This document shows positions 35,508 through 48,663 of a stretch of 64,000 nt of DNA, one piece after another (the stretch's first letter is position 1; each line of letters opens with the position of its first letter). Where the stretch lies: the NCBI RefSeq assembly GCF_016086655.4, contig NC_052135.2, positions 16,024,363 through 16,088,362 of the forward strand, read 5' to 3'. A program made the position numbers and the translations under genes. Source of the DNA: Lepeophtheirus salmonis. Its lineage: Eukaryota; Arthropoda; Copepoda; Siphonostomatoida; Caligidae. A model generated the notes under the pieces. That model searched no databases. It saw only the letters and a list, made by a program, of their open reading frames with translations, and was not told the DNA's origin.

Positions 35508-36187
35508 TCTATATAAATAAAACAAAGCTGTCCATTTTTCTGTTTGTTTATTTACTTGATTGTCTTACCAAAACTCATTTTAGCAACGAGTATACGTACC
35601 CATTTCTCATTGCGTCACATTAAAAAAGGTATGTAATGATCCCTATTGTGCTCCCTGATGTAAATCATATACAGTATATGTTAAGGTTTGTATAAAATAT
35701 GAAATATCAATAAAGAAAAGAAGAGTGAAATACCAGATCAAATGCATGTTTAGCAGCTGTTTTTGTGGTCTAACACTTCAAAGCCGTTCTCCAAAGCTTT
35801 TCAATCCTCCAAAAGTTTTATGACATTTTACACTGTATGACTGTTAACCTTTAGGCTCTTACCAAATTCAGAGTTGTGATGGGCAATACAGACCAATGTG
35901 GTATTATCTAACATTTTTTCATCAACATTTGAATGTGACTTTCGATGAGATTTGGCAACGAGCATGTGTAGATAAAGTACACCTAGTGAGAGCTCTAGAG
36001 ATTAAATTAGTCTTTGCCTTATCACATCATATTTTTTTAAAAATCCCAAAAGTATTGAGCAGCTGAATGAAAAAACGGAAAGTACCGCTGAGGATTTGTC
36101 AGGGAGTTATCTTTTATGTTAGTTAAACTAATTTTGTATGTCATTCGACATCTAATTACTGGGGGTAATACCGGGTACTACCATTAG
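35508..36187 (+). mobile_element. non-autonomous Helitron-like element H1
   Basis: Starts TCTATATAAATAAAAC after an A and ends with GGGGGTAATACCGGGTACTACCATTAG before a T. These fit Helitron rules: 5' TC, a 3' hairpin-like GC-rich block, CTRR or similar, and insertion between A and T. It is 680 bp without coding capacity. Internal sequence resembles 59120-59240, and the 3' end resembles 60321-60360. Confidence 0.5.
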
Positions 36188-36691
36188 TTTATGATTCAAT
36201 TGAAATGAGTCCATAGCAAGTTATAGAACATTCAAAAAGGATATTATAAAACAATACGCATGAAGACAAAATAATTTGATACTTCAAAAATATTTATCAA
36301 TTGTGTATATGATTTATCCTACCACAAATTGTTGGCATATCAAATTAATCATGGGTTTAGGCATACAGTAAACATCACACATAGGTATTTAATAAAAAAT
36401 CTTAGAAATCTGTATATATCTTAATTCACGCCTTATAATGAAATAATACTATAATAATATAATAATGAATACGAATAAAAAGAAAATAAATGTTTTCTTT
36501 TTGTATAAATAATTCGCATAATTTTTGCTTAAAAATATGATTTTTTTTTTAATATTTAAAAGTAGGGTATGTATTAATCTATTATATAAGGTGCAATTAG
36601 CCTTCTATTCGTATGAAATACGTTTTTAAAAATTAATTTGGTAAAAAAAAACAAAAAAAAAACTAATATACTAACAAATAGCTAAATCTTA

Positions 36692-37412
36692 TCTATATAT
36701 ATAAAATAAAATTTGTTTGTGCCTTTTATGCATGTCCAGGTAGTTGAACCTAGGAGGCTGACATTTTGAATTGGTACCTCTTTGAACCTGGTCAGGCTAA
36801 GACGGGGCTACGATTTGGGAGAGGGGGTCATTTAAGGGGGGCTTATCCTATAACCAAAACACAAAAAAACATTTTTTTCAGCTCAAGGATACTAGATAGG
36901 AGTTGAGTTATTGATCAAAAAGTGATGAGCATCTCAAAAAAAAAAAAAAAAAAACTATACGAACAGTAACTTTTTCTAAAATTATTCAAAATCAAAAAAG
37001 TTATGGGCAAAAAATAGAAATCTGTAAAAATTACGATTATGTTTTATTTAGGCGCAAAAAAATCAACTTACAATGAAATATTGGATTCGTTAATAAAATA
37101 TATTTTTTCATGAGGTATCTTCTTCTTTTTTTTTATCAAACGCCAATTTTCCATATTTTTGAAGATATGTCACAAAACGATGCATTTTTTTATAAAATTT
37201 TAGATTCGAACCTATCCTAAAAAGTATTTTCCATTTCCAAACATTTTATTAAATAATTTAAAGAGAAAATAATTAGAATTATCAGGATTTTTCTGGACAA
37301 CAACGAAACATTCATATTATAATTATTATTATAATGGAATAAATTTTCAATTATTTTGACCATTGTGAATGTGATGGTCCGCTCTTTCCTTAGCCTAGTT
37401 ACGCAGGGTAAT
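36692..37412 (+). mobile_element. non-autonomous Helitron-like element H2
   Basis: Begins TCTATATATATAAAATAAAATTTGTTTG, a typical Helitron 5' end, after an A. The 5' half (GTTGAACCTAGGAGGCTGAC; CAGCTCAAGGATACTAGATAGG) is homologous to the reverse complement of 56554-55900. The 3' part with GGACAACAACGAAACATTC is shared with 55425-55598. The exact 3' end is uncertain. Confidence 0.5.
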
Positions 37413-37530
37413 TAAATACAAATATTGAAAAAAAGAGGAGAATTGACTCAAGTTTTTACTCCTTTATACATAGAACTATTGTTTTACATAAGTAGGGTAC
37501 AGTTCAGAACTCAACAAGGACTAATATCAA

Positions 37531-38351
37531 TGTAATTATGGGTTTGACGTTCTCTAATTAACTGACAATAGATTCTATCTTACAAAATATAATAAACATT
37601 AGTTATATAGTTATTTATACGGAAGTTATATATTAATAATATACAACAACCTCTCCTCCTTCCATTGTAAATAAATAAATAATTCAAGTTAAATTTATAT
37701 TATATACAATACTTTTGGGTTGGTATCGAGATTTATTTTTCTATTTGGTATATTCGGAGTCACTCCTTGGTCTTTCCACTTTGGTTGGCGACTCTTAAAA
37801 ACCGTCTAATCATCCAATATACCTTCCCGTTTTCCATATAAATTTTATATGTTCGGTGTTTCCGTGAAATTACTTTTACAAATTTGTCGCATAACTTTGA
37901 AATTGGATGATTTACTCAGACGGGAATTCCTATTACTAATTCCATTAATTTATTGGAATGGATGTCATAATATGATTTCCACTTCATAAGTATATCTCCT
38001 AGCGTCTATTTAATATCTTTTAGATCTTTCTTCATTCATCTATATATTTTCTTTGTGCATTAAATAATCTTAACTGTGCTTCTCTAGACTTCTGGGTTTC
38101 GGTTAATTTGATCTCATTATTATATGTCATCCTTGAATGTTTTTTTCAAATAGGAGTTATTCTTGAACCACAAGTTTCACGATGCTAATAGATATGCTTT
38201 ATAGCACTACCAGCTGTGCCATGTAATGATGGGTTTGACGTTCTCTAATAAACTGACAAAATATATTCTATCTTACAAAATTTTACAAAATATAATATAC
38301 ATTAATTATGTAGTTATTTATATGTAAGTTAAATATTAATAATCTACAACA
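37531..38351 (-). mobile_element. miniature LTR retrotransposon
   Basis: Two direct repeats, 37531-37648 (118 bp) and 38222-38351 (130 bp), with TG...CA ends bracket about 570 bp. On the minus strand the 5' LTR is followed at once by TGGCACAGCTGGTAGTGC (38221 downward), a primer-binding-site-like motif, and the 3' LTR is preceded by the purine tract GGAAGGAGGAGAGG (37649-37663). The interior ends with a small open stretch, KHRTYKIYMENGKVYW, resembling the C-terminal region of gypsy integrases. It looks like an internally deleted gypsy derivative that keeps only the signals needed for mobilisation in trans. No target duplication was found. Confidence 0.68.
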
Positions 38352-38359
38352 GCCCACAA

Positions 38360-39490
38360 CACAAACCAATTCAAAGAAATAATATGGGAAATAAGTGATA
38401 GAAAAATCAACAACTGAAATGTATATATTGTAATTTTTATGTGAGTAGGACAACACAGTGTATAAAATAAATTTACAAAAAAGATGACCTGATTTGGATT
38501 TAAGTTATAGGAATTGCGTATAAAATGCTGCATATTTTATATTTTGAGTATTTACATATAGTTATATTTTCTAAATAAAGTTCCAAAGAGTGACTATTAT
38601 TTCTTGATTGTAAAAAAGGATTACGAATAAAGTTTCTAAAGGTCTAACAATTTCATTAAAACTTTGTATAAAGATGATATATGGGTATATTTATAGTAAG
38701 ATACCATTTCATTTTGGGGGGTCAAGGTAATTTGTACCTCTGTCCCAACATCTTTCGATCTTGCTGGCCATTTGCATAGCCTTAAGGGTTGATATACTGA
38801 GGACAACTCAAGAATTTCATAAAAATTGGCAAATATTTTACGTTTGCACATTCGTATTTTCGATAAGTGATATTACACAAAAAATCAGTTGTAATAAGTT
38901 TTCTATAGGTCTTATTTTTTTCAATAACATATAATTATTGGCATTGGGATTTACTAATCTATTAGTAGATAATGTACTTTCGAAGTGTTAAGCCACAAGA
39001 AGGGTAAAGATCATGTATATCTTAAGAGATCAAAATTATAAAGTTATAAAGAAGTTTCGCTTTGTTATTTAGCAAACGTTTAACGCCTGAAAGTTGAAAA
39101 TTCCACTTCATTCAACAAAAACAAAAATAAAAAAAATATTCTTTTTAGCTACTCGGGTGTGCAGTAAATAGTACTTAATGTCGTCAAAATTGAAGGTCCC
39201 AATAAATGAATGAGAAATTGATAAATTTTATTTGAAAAATGATTCAATATGTATTTATTTTATTCCAAGCACCCACAAAAAAAAATAATAATTATACTCC
39301 TAATCAAGGTTATTATAATAATCTTTTAAAAAAATTATATTTAGAAAAAATAAAAATGAACGCCGTTCATTTTTTCCCGTTCATCGTTCATTTATTTAAA
39401 ATTTACGAAAAGCGTGAAGCTCATTAATTTTCCTTTCGATCTCCTAGCCTGATTATTGGAGCAAATTTTGTCATTTAGTCTACTTCAAAT
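38360..39490. other. no gene seen
   Basis: AT-rich intergenic DNA with short frames only. Confidence 0.5.
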
Positions 39491-39495
39491 TAATA

Positions 39496-40538
39496 ATGAG
39501 ACGATTCCAAAAGTAATTGCGATGCTGATTCCGATGGAATAATAGTAGAAATTAGAAATGCCGATTCCGATTCTTTAATATGTAAATAATAGTTAGAAAA
39601 TAAGGGTTTGCTATCAGAGGTGTCCATAGGAAAATATTTTAGGGGGCTCCGTTTTTAGAATTTTTTTGGAAAAAAAATTCAGAAAAATAATTTTTTGTTG
39701 AAAAGAAATTGAAAAATTTCAAATACATCAAACAATTTGATATTTAAAATTTTTTGAAAAATCCACAACTGTAAAAAAAAGTTCTAAAATTCACAATAAA
39801 AATAAATGTTATTGAAAAAATTCAAATATTGTTTTTTTGGAAAAAAAAAATCTAAAATTTACAACTGCTCAAAAAAATAAAGTCCATTATTGAATTTTTG
39901 GAAAAAACTGCAAAATCTACACTTGTTCACAAAAAAGTTATTTTTAAAAAAATTACAAAATCCACCCTTAATATAAGCTTTACTTAATATATAATTAACT
40001 CAAAATTGACAGCTGTTCTTAAGAAATAAAATTTTTTGGATAAAAATTTCAAATATTAAATTATTTGGAAAAAAATATAAGTATTCCATTTTTGAAAAAA
40101 AAATTCAAATATTAAATATTTGGAAAAAATTCAAAAATCCAAAGTTATTCACAAAAAATAAGTTCTTTGAAAAAAATATCTTTGAAAAAAAAATTAAACA
40201 AATCCACAAAAATAATTTTTGAAAATATTTCCAAAATCTACAGCTGTGCAGAAAAAAAGAAAATTTAAAAAAAAATATTTGATTTTTTTGAAAAAAAAAA
40301 AAAAATATATATTCAATTTTTTGAAAAACAATTTCAAAGATACAATTTTCTAGTAAGATGCAAAAAAATTTCATAATTTTTTTGGGGAAAGGTGCTATTT
40401 TTTCCATAACTTAAAAAAATAATAAATTGTAAAATATCGATAATAAATATGCATCGTAATCACAAATTATACATTATTTTTCCGATTCCAGAAAAAACAC
40501 CCGATTCTCAGATTCCGATTTATCGTCCCATCTCTAGT
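39496..40538. repeat. inverted-repeat element holding an AT-rich family copy
   Basis: The outer ends are AATGAGACGATTCC (39496) and ATCGTCCCATCTCT (40523-40536), imperfectly inverted and similar to the ends at 49059 and 49585. Inside, from 39616, is an AT-rich family member (AGAGGTGTCCATAGGAAAATATTTTAG start) with an unusually long core of AAAAAATTCAAATATT repeats. Confidence 0.5.
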
Positions 40539-40545
40539 CGAAATA

Positions 40546-40572
40546 CTCCGGGCAATGCCAGGTACTAACACT
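40546..40572 (+). repeat. Helitron-like 3' end scrap
   Basis: ACTCCGGGCAATGCCAGGTACTAA has the hairpin-plus-CTRR shape of Helitron 3' termini. No matching body was identified. Confidence 0.35.
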
Positions 40573-40579
40573 TGTATTT

Positions 40580-41470
40580 GATAATTAGATTATTTTTATA
40601 AAATACTAATTTATTCCGTATTAATTGTACTAGTAAATTAAAAATTAGGCAAATAAAATTTGAATATGAGTATATGATTTTAATACTGATAATAGCTTTC
40701 ATTTTATTTTTTATAAAGCAAACACATTTTTTTTAATGTTCTTGGATTTAAAAAATTTACATAGAAATTAAATAGAACTTATATTATATACTACATAGTA
40801 TATACAATAAATACTTTTTTTTAAATAGACCCTTATAAACCAGTATGGTAACTTAACTTAAATATACCAAAATATGTACAAGGGTCATGATATCCCTTAA
40901 TGGTATATCATTTGACTAACTTTCAAATACCAATAAAATTTTAATTTATTGCCGGAAAAAAATCATAGCATAATCAAGTAGTAATGGCCAAGTTAAAACA
41001 CCCAATATTGGTGTTACACAATTAGAATGTAGAAATCCCCTAACAAAATTTGAAATGACGAGAGTTAGCTATTTTTTAATTGAGTTTGCAAGGAAATGAA
41101 GGACGCTAAACGAACTCAAAGCTATAACTGATGAATCATTTAGTCCCAACTGAATGTCAAGAAGCCAAATCAGAAAGTTTATCCGTAAGGTCAGATAACT
41201 TTCGGAAATCCATCTGTTTATAATCCTATCCAGATATCTGCGGAATGATTTGGATTACTAAACCTCTTTATCCGATCTACAGCTTCTTATTCAAATTCTT
41301 AAAGACAAGAGAGCACGATGATGTGAATAGCGTTTATATTAATCCTTTGGAAGTACTTCTAAGTATTTATCGTATATCAAATTTTTGGAAATATAACCTA
41401 TAAATTAAGGAATAATTAAATTTCATACCTTATATATTAAATTGGACTATTTTTGTTATTAATGTAAAGA
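40580..41470. other. no gene seen
   Basis: AT-rich. A 5' LTR for the following gypsy copy was sought here and not found. Confidence 0.45.
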
Positions 41471-41639
41471 GCACTGGATGAAGTTGTTCCGGAGATTCTA
41501 TTCTACGAATTTAAATTCTAAATTCCTGTTGGATGAGCAGCGAGGATATCTAGATAATTGTCTTTCTTCGTGTTGTTGGGGTAATCTGGAACAGTTCTTA
41601 GATATGGGCGACATTAAATGTGTTTATGCTTGTTTTGAT

Positions 41640-44600
41640 TGGTTGAATGCCATTACCAAGAAAATACTCCGTCTTGAATCCGAGAATTGACTTCAATAAA
41701 TTTATTCAGTCAAGAAAGGAAAATTTTGCTTCTTTTTTTAACCGAGCAAAAGCGATAGCAGAGGAAGAAAAGCTCCAAAATTGCGCTATTGAAGACCATT
41801 TGAGAATTCGTCTTGTAGTAGGACTACAGAATAAGAATCTTCTAAAAAAATACTTAAATTGAAGAAACCAACTCTACAGGATATTTGTGAGAAGTTTTTA
41901 TCATGGGAAAGTGCAGATATCAAACAAGATCAATTTGACACTCAAATCCATATCAAGACATCAAAGGTGAATAATTATAAAAAATATATTTCAACGCCAG
42001 TACAAAAATGTCAAAGATGTTGAGGTCAGAGTCATAGCCAAAATGAGTGCCCACCAATAAATAAAAAATGTTTTTCAAGCAATAAAATAGGACATTTTGA
42101 ACACAATAAGAAGAAAAATTCAAATTGCAAAAAATAAAAAAACTGAGATTGTCAAAATGTAAATAATTGGAATTAAGCAAGTGAAATTCAAAATCCGACT
42201 CCAATGATTAAAATAAAAATTTATCAAATACAAAAAACCGTGAGTCAAGAATTTGAATTAAATGCAATCCCGATTCTGGAGCAATTGAGAAGTTAGTTCT
42301 ATCAAGTTTTTAAAAAGCAGCGAAGCTGAATATAGATCGAAGGCAAATGGTCAAATACAGGAGATCAAACCCTTAAATTTTTAAGGGGCTGTGAGTATGA
42401 TAATCGATATTCAAGACCGCAAGGTGAACACCATAGGATGTGTGTCCCCTACTATCGATGAAGTGTTACTTTAATGACATTTATCGAGACTTATTTGTGA
42501 TACCAAAGGAATTTCCCAATAATATTAAACACATTCATAATTAGGTTTTTTCAATTCAATCAGTAAATACAAATGATTATGAAAATCATATCTTCCGTAT
42601 TAAATACAAGTGGATACTTCTTTCTGATGTCTACGATTGCTTGAAACCAATGGAATGCCTATTAGAACACTGGTAATCCGTTCAATCCCACATACATATA
42701 GACTTTAGTTAAGCTAAGCAAAATTGAGATACAAGGAATCATTGAACCAGTTGAAAAGCCAATATAAAGGACAAGTCCGATGTATATTGTTCCTAAGAAG
42801 ACTCCGGGTGAGGTTAGAAGTGTAATGGATTATAGATGATTGAAAAAATATGTAGATCGACTAATTCAGCCCTTTCATACACCAAACAAAGTAAAAAAAA
42901 TACCATTATCTCAAAATGCAAAAATATGTTTCACTCTGGATGGATCAAAAGGCTACTGGCAAGTTCCTTTGGATGAAAAAAGCAAAGCATTAACCACATT
43001 TCTTACTTATTGGGGAAAAAACAAGTCACAAGAGCTCCAATTGGTTTAAACTTTCAGGAGATAAATATAGCCCCTGAGGTGACTCTGCAATGAGAGGTAT
43101 TAAAACATTCATAAAATAGTTGATGATATTTTGGGATATGGAGAGACATGGGAAGAAGTCAAGGACCTCTTGGACAAAGTTATGAGCATATATGAAGAAA
43201 ATGAGATGATATTGAAACCAAATAAGATACAAATTGGAAAAGAAATCAAATTTGCGGGTTTCATAATAAGAAAAACGGTATTAAAGCGGATCTGTGTAAA
43301 ATTGAAGCAATCATTAAATTCCTTAAACCCAAGAATATTTCACAGCTTCAAAGTATTTTTTGGTTTGGTAAACCAAGATAGGATGTTGTACTTCCTATGA
43401 CTCAATTAGGGTGATTATTAAGTTACAAAAAAGTATTCCAATGGTTAAGTGATCAATCAAAGGTGTTTGAAAAAGTAAAAAATATATTATGTACATCACC
43501 AATCCTCACTCACTATATTCAAAGAAGCAAGTAACAATAATGCACGATGCTTCAAGACTACATGGATTATGCCATGCACTTATGCAAGGAGAAGAACGAT
43601 GTCTAAAATTGGTACTCTGCGAACCAAGATTTATACTTGAGACTGAATCAAGATAAGCAACTTATGAATACTTTATTTACTTCGAGCCATCGAAAAATGC
43701 AAAATTTATCTTTTAGGAAGATAATTTAAAATCAATAAGGATCACAAGAAGTCTTTTGGTATTATTAATGAAACTGATATGGGAGCAATCAATAACTTAC
43801 GTATATCGAGATTTGTAAAAAAAAATTAGCCCCACACAACTTCAACCTAGAATGAAAGACTCATTTTATCGCAGATGCATTGAAAAAAGCTCAAATTGAG
43901 AAATCTGTGTCAAAAGAAATTCAAGACCCAATAAATGCTAAGTTATTTGTTATAGAATATTAAAAGAAAGCAATGTCTTGGAGGAAATGTTTAACGCTGT
44001 AAAAGAAGACGAAGACAATATAATAGTTAGTAAATCATTACTAGAAGGAAAGGACGTCAGAAAGTTACCACGAATTCATCCATCGCATCTTTACAAGAAT
44101 ATGTAGAACCTTTTATCTGTTGAGAAAGAATGTAGAGAAAGATTAATATTAATGGTCAATTGTACAATTAGAATGCCAAGGAAAATCCGTCCCAAAGGGC
44201 TCGAAGGACTTCATAAACCCCATTTGGGGATGTTAAGAGCAAAGAAAAGAGCAAGAAAATTTTACTATTAGCCCAATTTTTAGAATGATGTCAGTCAAAA
44301 AATTTAGAATTGTGAAAAATGTCAACGATTTCGAAATAGTCAGCCTGGTGAGACAATTATTGAAGAATTTGTAAAGAGACCATATGAGGCAACGCCAGCA
44401 GATATTTTTGAATATGGAGGGAAATATTTACAAGTTTATGTAGATCGATACAGGGAATAACCTTCCTGGATCCAATTTCACAAGGCTCCAAATATAAAAA
44501 TGTAGTCGGTACGTTGAAAGGTCACATAGTGATATTTGGAATTCCAAACCGTTTGAGAACCGATGGGGGACCACAATACAAATCTATATAAGACAGAAAA

Positions 44601-45240
44601 TTCTATAATCATTTTAAAATGCAACATGAGAAATCAAGTTCACACTATCCCTAAAGCAACAGGCATGCTAAAGCAGCTGCTAAAGGAATTAAAGATCTCT
44701 TAAAAAATGCTGGAGAAATGGGAATGTCGACATAGAAAAATTTAAATCGTCAATATTAGAGTGGATGAATACACCAAGGGGGAGGGGGTCTTTAACCTGT
44801 AGAGTGGTTATTTCGAAGATAACTCCGAACTTTGATTCCTGCACATGAATCACCAATCCAAGAATATCTGACTCTATAATGAAGATCGCGGAGAGAAAAC
44901 GAAAGCAGATTAGAAATAGGAATTCTATGGGAGCTCAGTTTATACCAATGCTTGAAGTTGGAAAACATATCAAAGTTCGGAATCCTATTAAGGGAGAATA
45001 AGATTCTATTGCAATTATCGATTCTATTCGTGAAAATCATCGGTCATATATTGTCAAGGGTGAAAATGGGCAGATGTATTTGAGAAATCGGAGGTTACTC
45101 AAGCACAAATACTGATAAATTATATAGGGGAGTATTTATAGGTTTGATAATTGTAAATAGAGCAACACATAACTATATTAATCGTGTCAAAACATATGTA
45201 AATAGTAGCAATGATATTCATATAATATACAACAACTAAT
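41640..45240 (+). pseudogene. decayed near-full-length Ty3/gypsy coding region
   Basis: Plus-strand pieces occur in canonical order, split by many stops and frameshifts. Gag at 41647-41862 (KENFASFFNRAKAIAEEEK, LRIRLVVGLQNK). Two CCHC-like knuckles near 42005-42110 (KCQRC and KKCFSSNKIGHFEHN), the first with an internal stop. Protease-like IPDSGA near 42270. Reverse transcriptase at 42835-43390 (TLDGSKGYWQVPLDEKS; VDDILGYGETWEEVKDL; IKFAGFIIRK). RNase H start near 43528 (MHDASRLHGLCHALMQ). Integrase from 44185 (GLHKPHLGMLRAKKRARKFYY; DIFEYGGKYLQVYVDRY; FGIPNRLRTDGGPQYKS), ending near 45117. Sequence at 45121-45233 may be an LTR. The lineage differs from the copy at 7.2-9.6 kb, which has a different integrase C-terminus. 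Inactive. Confidence 0.8.
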
Positions 45241-46500
45241 TAACTTTTCCCCCCTCCTTATTTATCTAGAAAAGTTGCATCTTACAATAAACATTTAAGT
45301 ATAAAATTACTTTCCTAGAAAAAAAGAAAACAAAATATTACAATACACTTAAAACGATGACAAAAAAGGAGTAAACAAGTTTATAGAAACTGACAAAACA
45401 ACAATAAAATAGTGTTAAGAAAAAATAGGTAGAATTACGAAAAAACAAGCAAAGGACTATTTTCATCTCTTTTTAAAATGAATTTTACACAAAACCAAGA
45501 TCTTCTGGATGGAAAGATGGAGGTGATGTTATTAGGTATTATCCATCGATATTTGCAAAATATTTACATCCCAGACTCTATAAATACAAATTGGACAACC
45601 CTGTGTAATTTGGGGATTGTAAAATCTTTGAAAGCTTTTAAAATATATTTCGGAGTCTACTATATCAATATGTAGAACTAGTATATTTCGGAGTCTACTA
45701 TATCAAAGGTAAATTTTTGTCGGTAACATATTATTATTAATCCTTTCGAAGCACTGCAAATAAAATTTAAAAGTACCAAAAATTTCCATTGATGGTACTT
45801 TAAGGTCAATAAAATTAACGTATTATTTTATTTATAACATACATACTCGAACATGTAGAAGAATAATGGGACATTGAATGATAAATTTTCACTAGGAAAC
45901 GGATTTTACTAAATTTGGCTTGCAATTTTTTTTAAATAATATCTTAGAAATGAAATTAGTGATCTGTAGCTCAATTTAACTCTGAGTTCTGAAGTCTTAA
46001 AGATGAAAAAAGTATAATTTTGATTACCGATATCTCATAAGCCAAAGCAATGATAGACAAGTACAATACATCAAGTTGAAAAGCTATCAAAGCTTAACAA
46101 TACTTAAACTATGACCAATTTTTTTTTTTTTTTTTTTTAACCATATAGAGTTAAAAACTTTATAATTTGTAAATATAATGTGTTTTATAAAAATCATAAC
46201 TTTATTTAAATAGTAAAAAAAGGTAACATCAAACCAATGAATATTTAAACATCAAGGAGGAGAAGGATGCCCAGGGTAATTAAATAAAGAGATCTAAGTA
46301 AAAGAGAGAAATGAAGCATGTATTGTATCTCTATGTAGACAGTGTAATCTAAATGCTAAATATATTGGTGGCTTGGTCCTTTAATTTACTGATTAATTGG
46401 ATGGATATCCTGGTATATACATAGACCTTCATCTACCCATTGTTCCTTTGAATTAATATATTTTCATTAGGATATTCTAGCCAAAGGCCTCCAGACTTCA
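45241..46500. other. no gene seen
   Basis: AT-rich. The segment ATATTTCGGAGTCTACTATATCAA is tandemly duplicated at 45649-45705. Confidence 0.4.
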
Positions 46501-46504
46501 ACTT

Positions 46505-46720
46505 AAAGTACAGGTATAACGCGAATCCAAAAGACAGTTTCCATAATCTTTATTTCTGAATCCTCGATTCAAACCAATGACAAACGGAATGAAATGAACA
46601 AATCATGCAGAAAAATGGCGTGCGTTCTTTCAAGAGATGCTAATAACTAAACATAACATCAATACGGTCTAGTAGTGTAATCTCTTGGAATTATCACGGA
46701 CTTTTCAAATGACCCTCGTA
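46505..46720 (-). mobile_element. mariner 5' end remnant
   Basis: On the minus strand this starts TACGAGGGTCATTTGAAAAG, the typical terminal repeat of one mariner group. It then runs through about 190 bases of leader to an ATG followed by METVFWIRVI and a stop, matching the length and start of mariner transposase leaders. The rest of the gene is absent. Confidence 0.55.
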
Positions 46721-48600
46721 TAATATTAAACATTGCAATTGAAGAATCTAAATGCCTAAATGGCTAATGGCTAAATGGCAATACAACGTACAAAGAAAAT
46801 CACATTTTTTTCTTTATTTGTTTCAAACTTTATTTTATTAGTACTGTGCATTACTAAGAGTTATTAAATGGTGACGAACAGACAAATTTTGCTTTTATAA
46901 TATTAATTCGCTTTATTAATTTAGAAGATAACTCCCTAGAAAATCATCAGTGTTATTCCCCGTCATTCAAAACACAGTCGCACATAGTTACTTAATACTT
47001 TTTGAGGAGAGAGAATATAGCAGCTAGAGACATTAAAAAATATTGTTCATGTGGCAAACAACAAAAAAACTAACATGCTATAAACTGTTTAGTCTTTACA
47101 ATCCTTTTAATTTCTCCTTTTCATATGACGCACGTAGCTTTAGCTACACACATCTATTCCTAAACCTCATCTAAATTCCCATTCAAAATTTTATATATGT
47201 ACTCTCCTTTCTTTTCTTTTTTAACATGACGAGCTGAGCTTAAGCTGCACATGTATTTTTATCCGAATCTTATCTAGAGTCACATTCATGATTTTCAAAT
47301 AATTATAATTCAAAATCGAAAAAGATCTTTATTACAAACTGGATAATCGTTACTTTATTTTTTTTTTAAATTATTAGACTAGTACATCTACAACTAAAAC
47401 ACCCATAAAATAAAGTTGTCAACCAACATATCACCTACGAGGTTATTAAGAAGGTTGTTCGGGGATAAATGGAAAAGTGCTCATATTTTTTTATTTGCTG
47501 ACCGATTATTCAAAATCAACATAATTGGATAAAAAATGGGCGAGTTATTTATGTAAATGTGAAAGTTTAATTAAATTTCGGGGCTCTTTTTTTTTTAGAA
47601 AATATATTTGATTTTGCTAAATTTAGATGCCATATTTCTAAAGTTTGATTTCAAATTTTCATACTTTCATACATAAATATGTAGTATATATATACCATAA
47701 AAACACTTGTTAATAGCTTACTTTTTTGAAATTGTTGGAAGTTATGGCGTGAAATGACCATGAGAGCTCCCACTAAATTTTGAATTTTAATGATTATTTA
47801 ATGAATAATAAAAGTATGAATGATTAAGGAACACTGAAATGTGGTGTTAATATCTCACAATGACTAAATCTTTAAACCAATTCGCTCTGTGAATAACAAC
47901 CTCTTCGAAATTTTATTTATCTGCATTGTTATAGACTGATTCATCTACAAAGAATATACAATCATTGACATAAAATTCCACAGTGACTCCACATTTTGAA
48001 ACAGTCTTATGTATATATCAACCTATAAAACTACGAGTTCTTAATTTCATCTCTAAACATGCCATATAATTTGATAGCAAAGCATAAAAATTCACTGTGT
48101 CCTTCAATTTTTCTAAAGCTTTTTAAATATAATTTGCATACATAAATAATAAATATACAGATATAACTACTTCTCTGAAAAATATATTTTACTATTGGAA
48201 GACAATCTCGCCATACATTAACATACTATTTTGTATATAGAAAAGAAACTTTTTTGAAATTATCAATAAATGTTGAGCAAATTTTGTATTACCAATTTTG
48301 TCATCTAACCTTGAATAATTTATTGGCTTTAAAAATTCAGAGAATAAAACTATTTGTTAGACGTAACAAAATAAGATAAAACTTTCTTTAACCACATAAA
48401 CTAGGATCAAGTTTGAACATGAAGCTAAATCTTTTTTTTTCTGATAACATATAATGTATATTTATTGTAGATATAGATTGACGTTAATCATTATAATATA
48501 TTGATTAAAATAGAGACAAAATTGTTGTTTGTAATTTGTTTACGGGGTAGAACGACGGCCGAAGTAGATATTTTTAGAGAGTAAGAAATCGATGTTGTTT
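46721..48600. other. no gene seen
   Basis: AT-rich intergenic DNA without recognisable features. Confidence 0.5.
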
Positions 48601-48663
48601 TTTTGTATTTGTTTAATTTGTGTCTTCAATTTTGCGCATTGGAGTTTTGGTAGTTATCTATAT

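Noticed and set aside
40105..40407. Minus-strand frame rich in Phe
   Set aside because: Translation of the AT-rich repeat core, not a protein gene.
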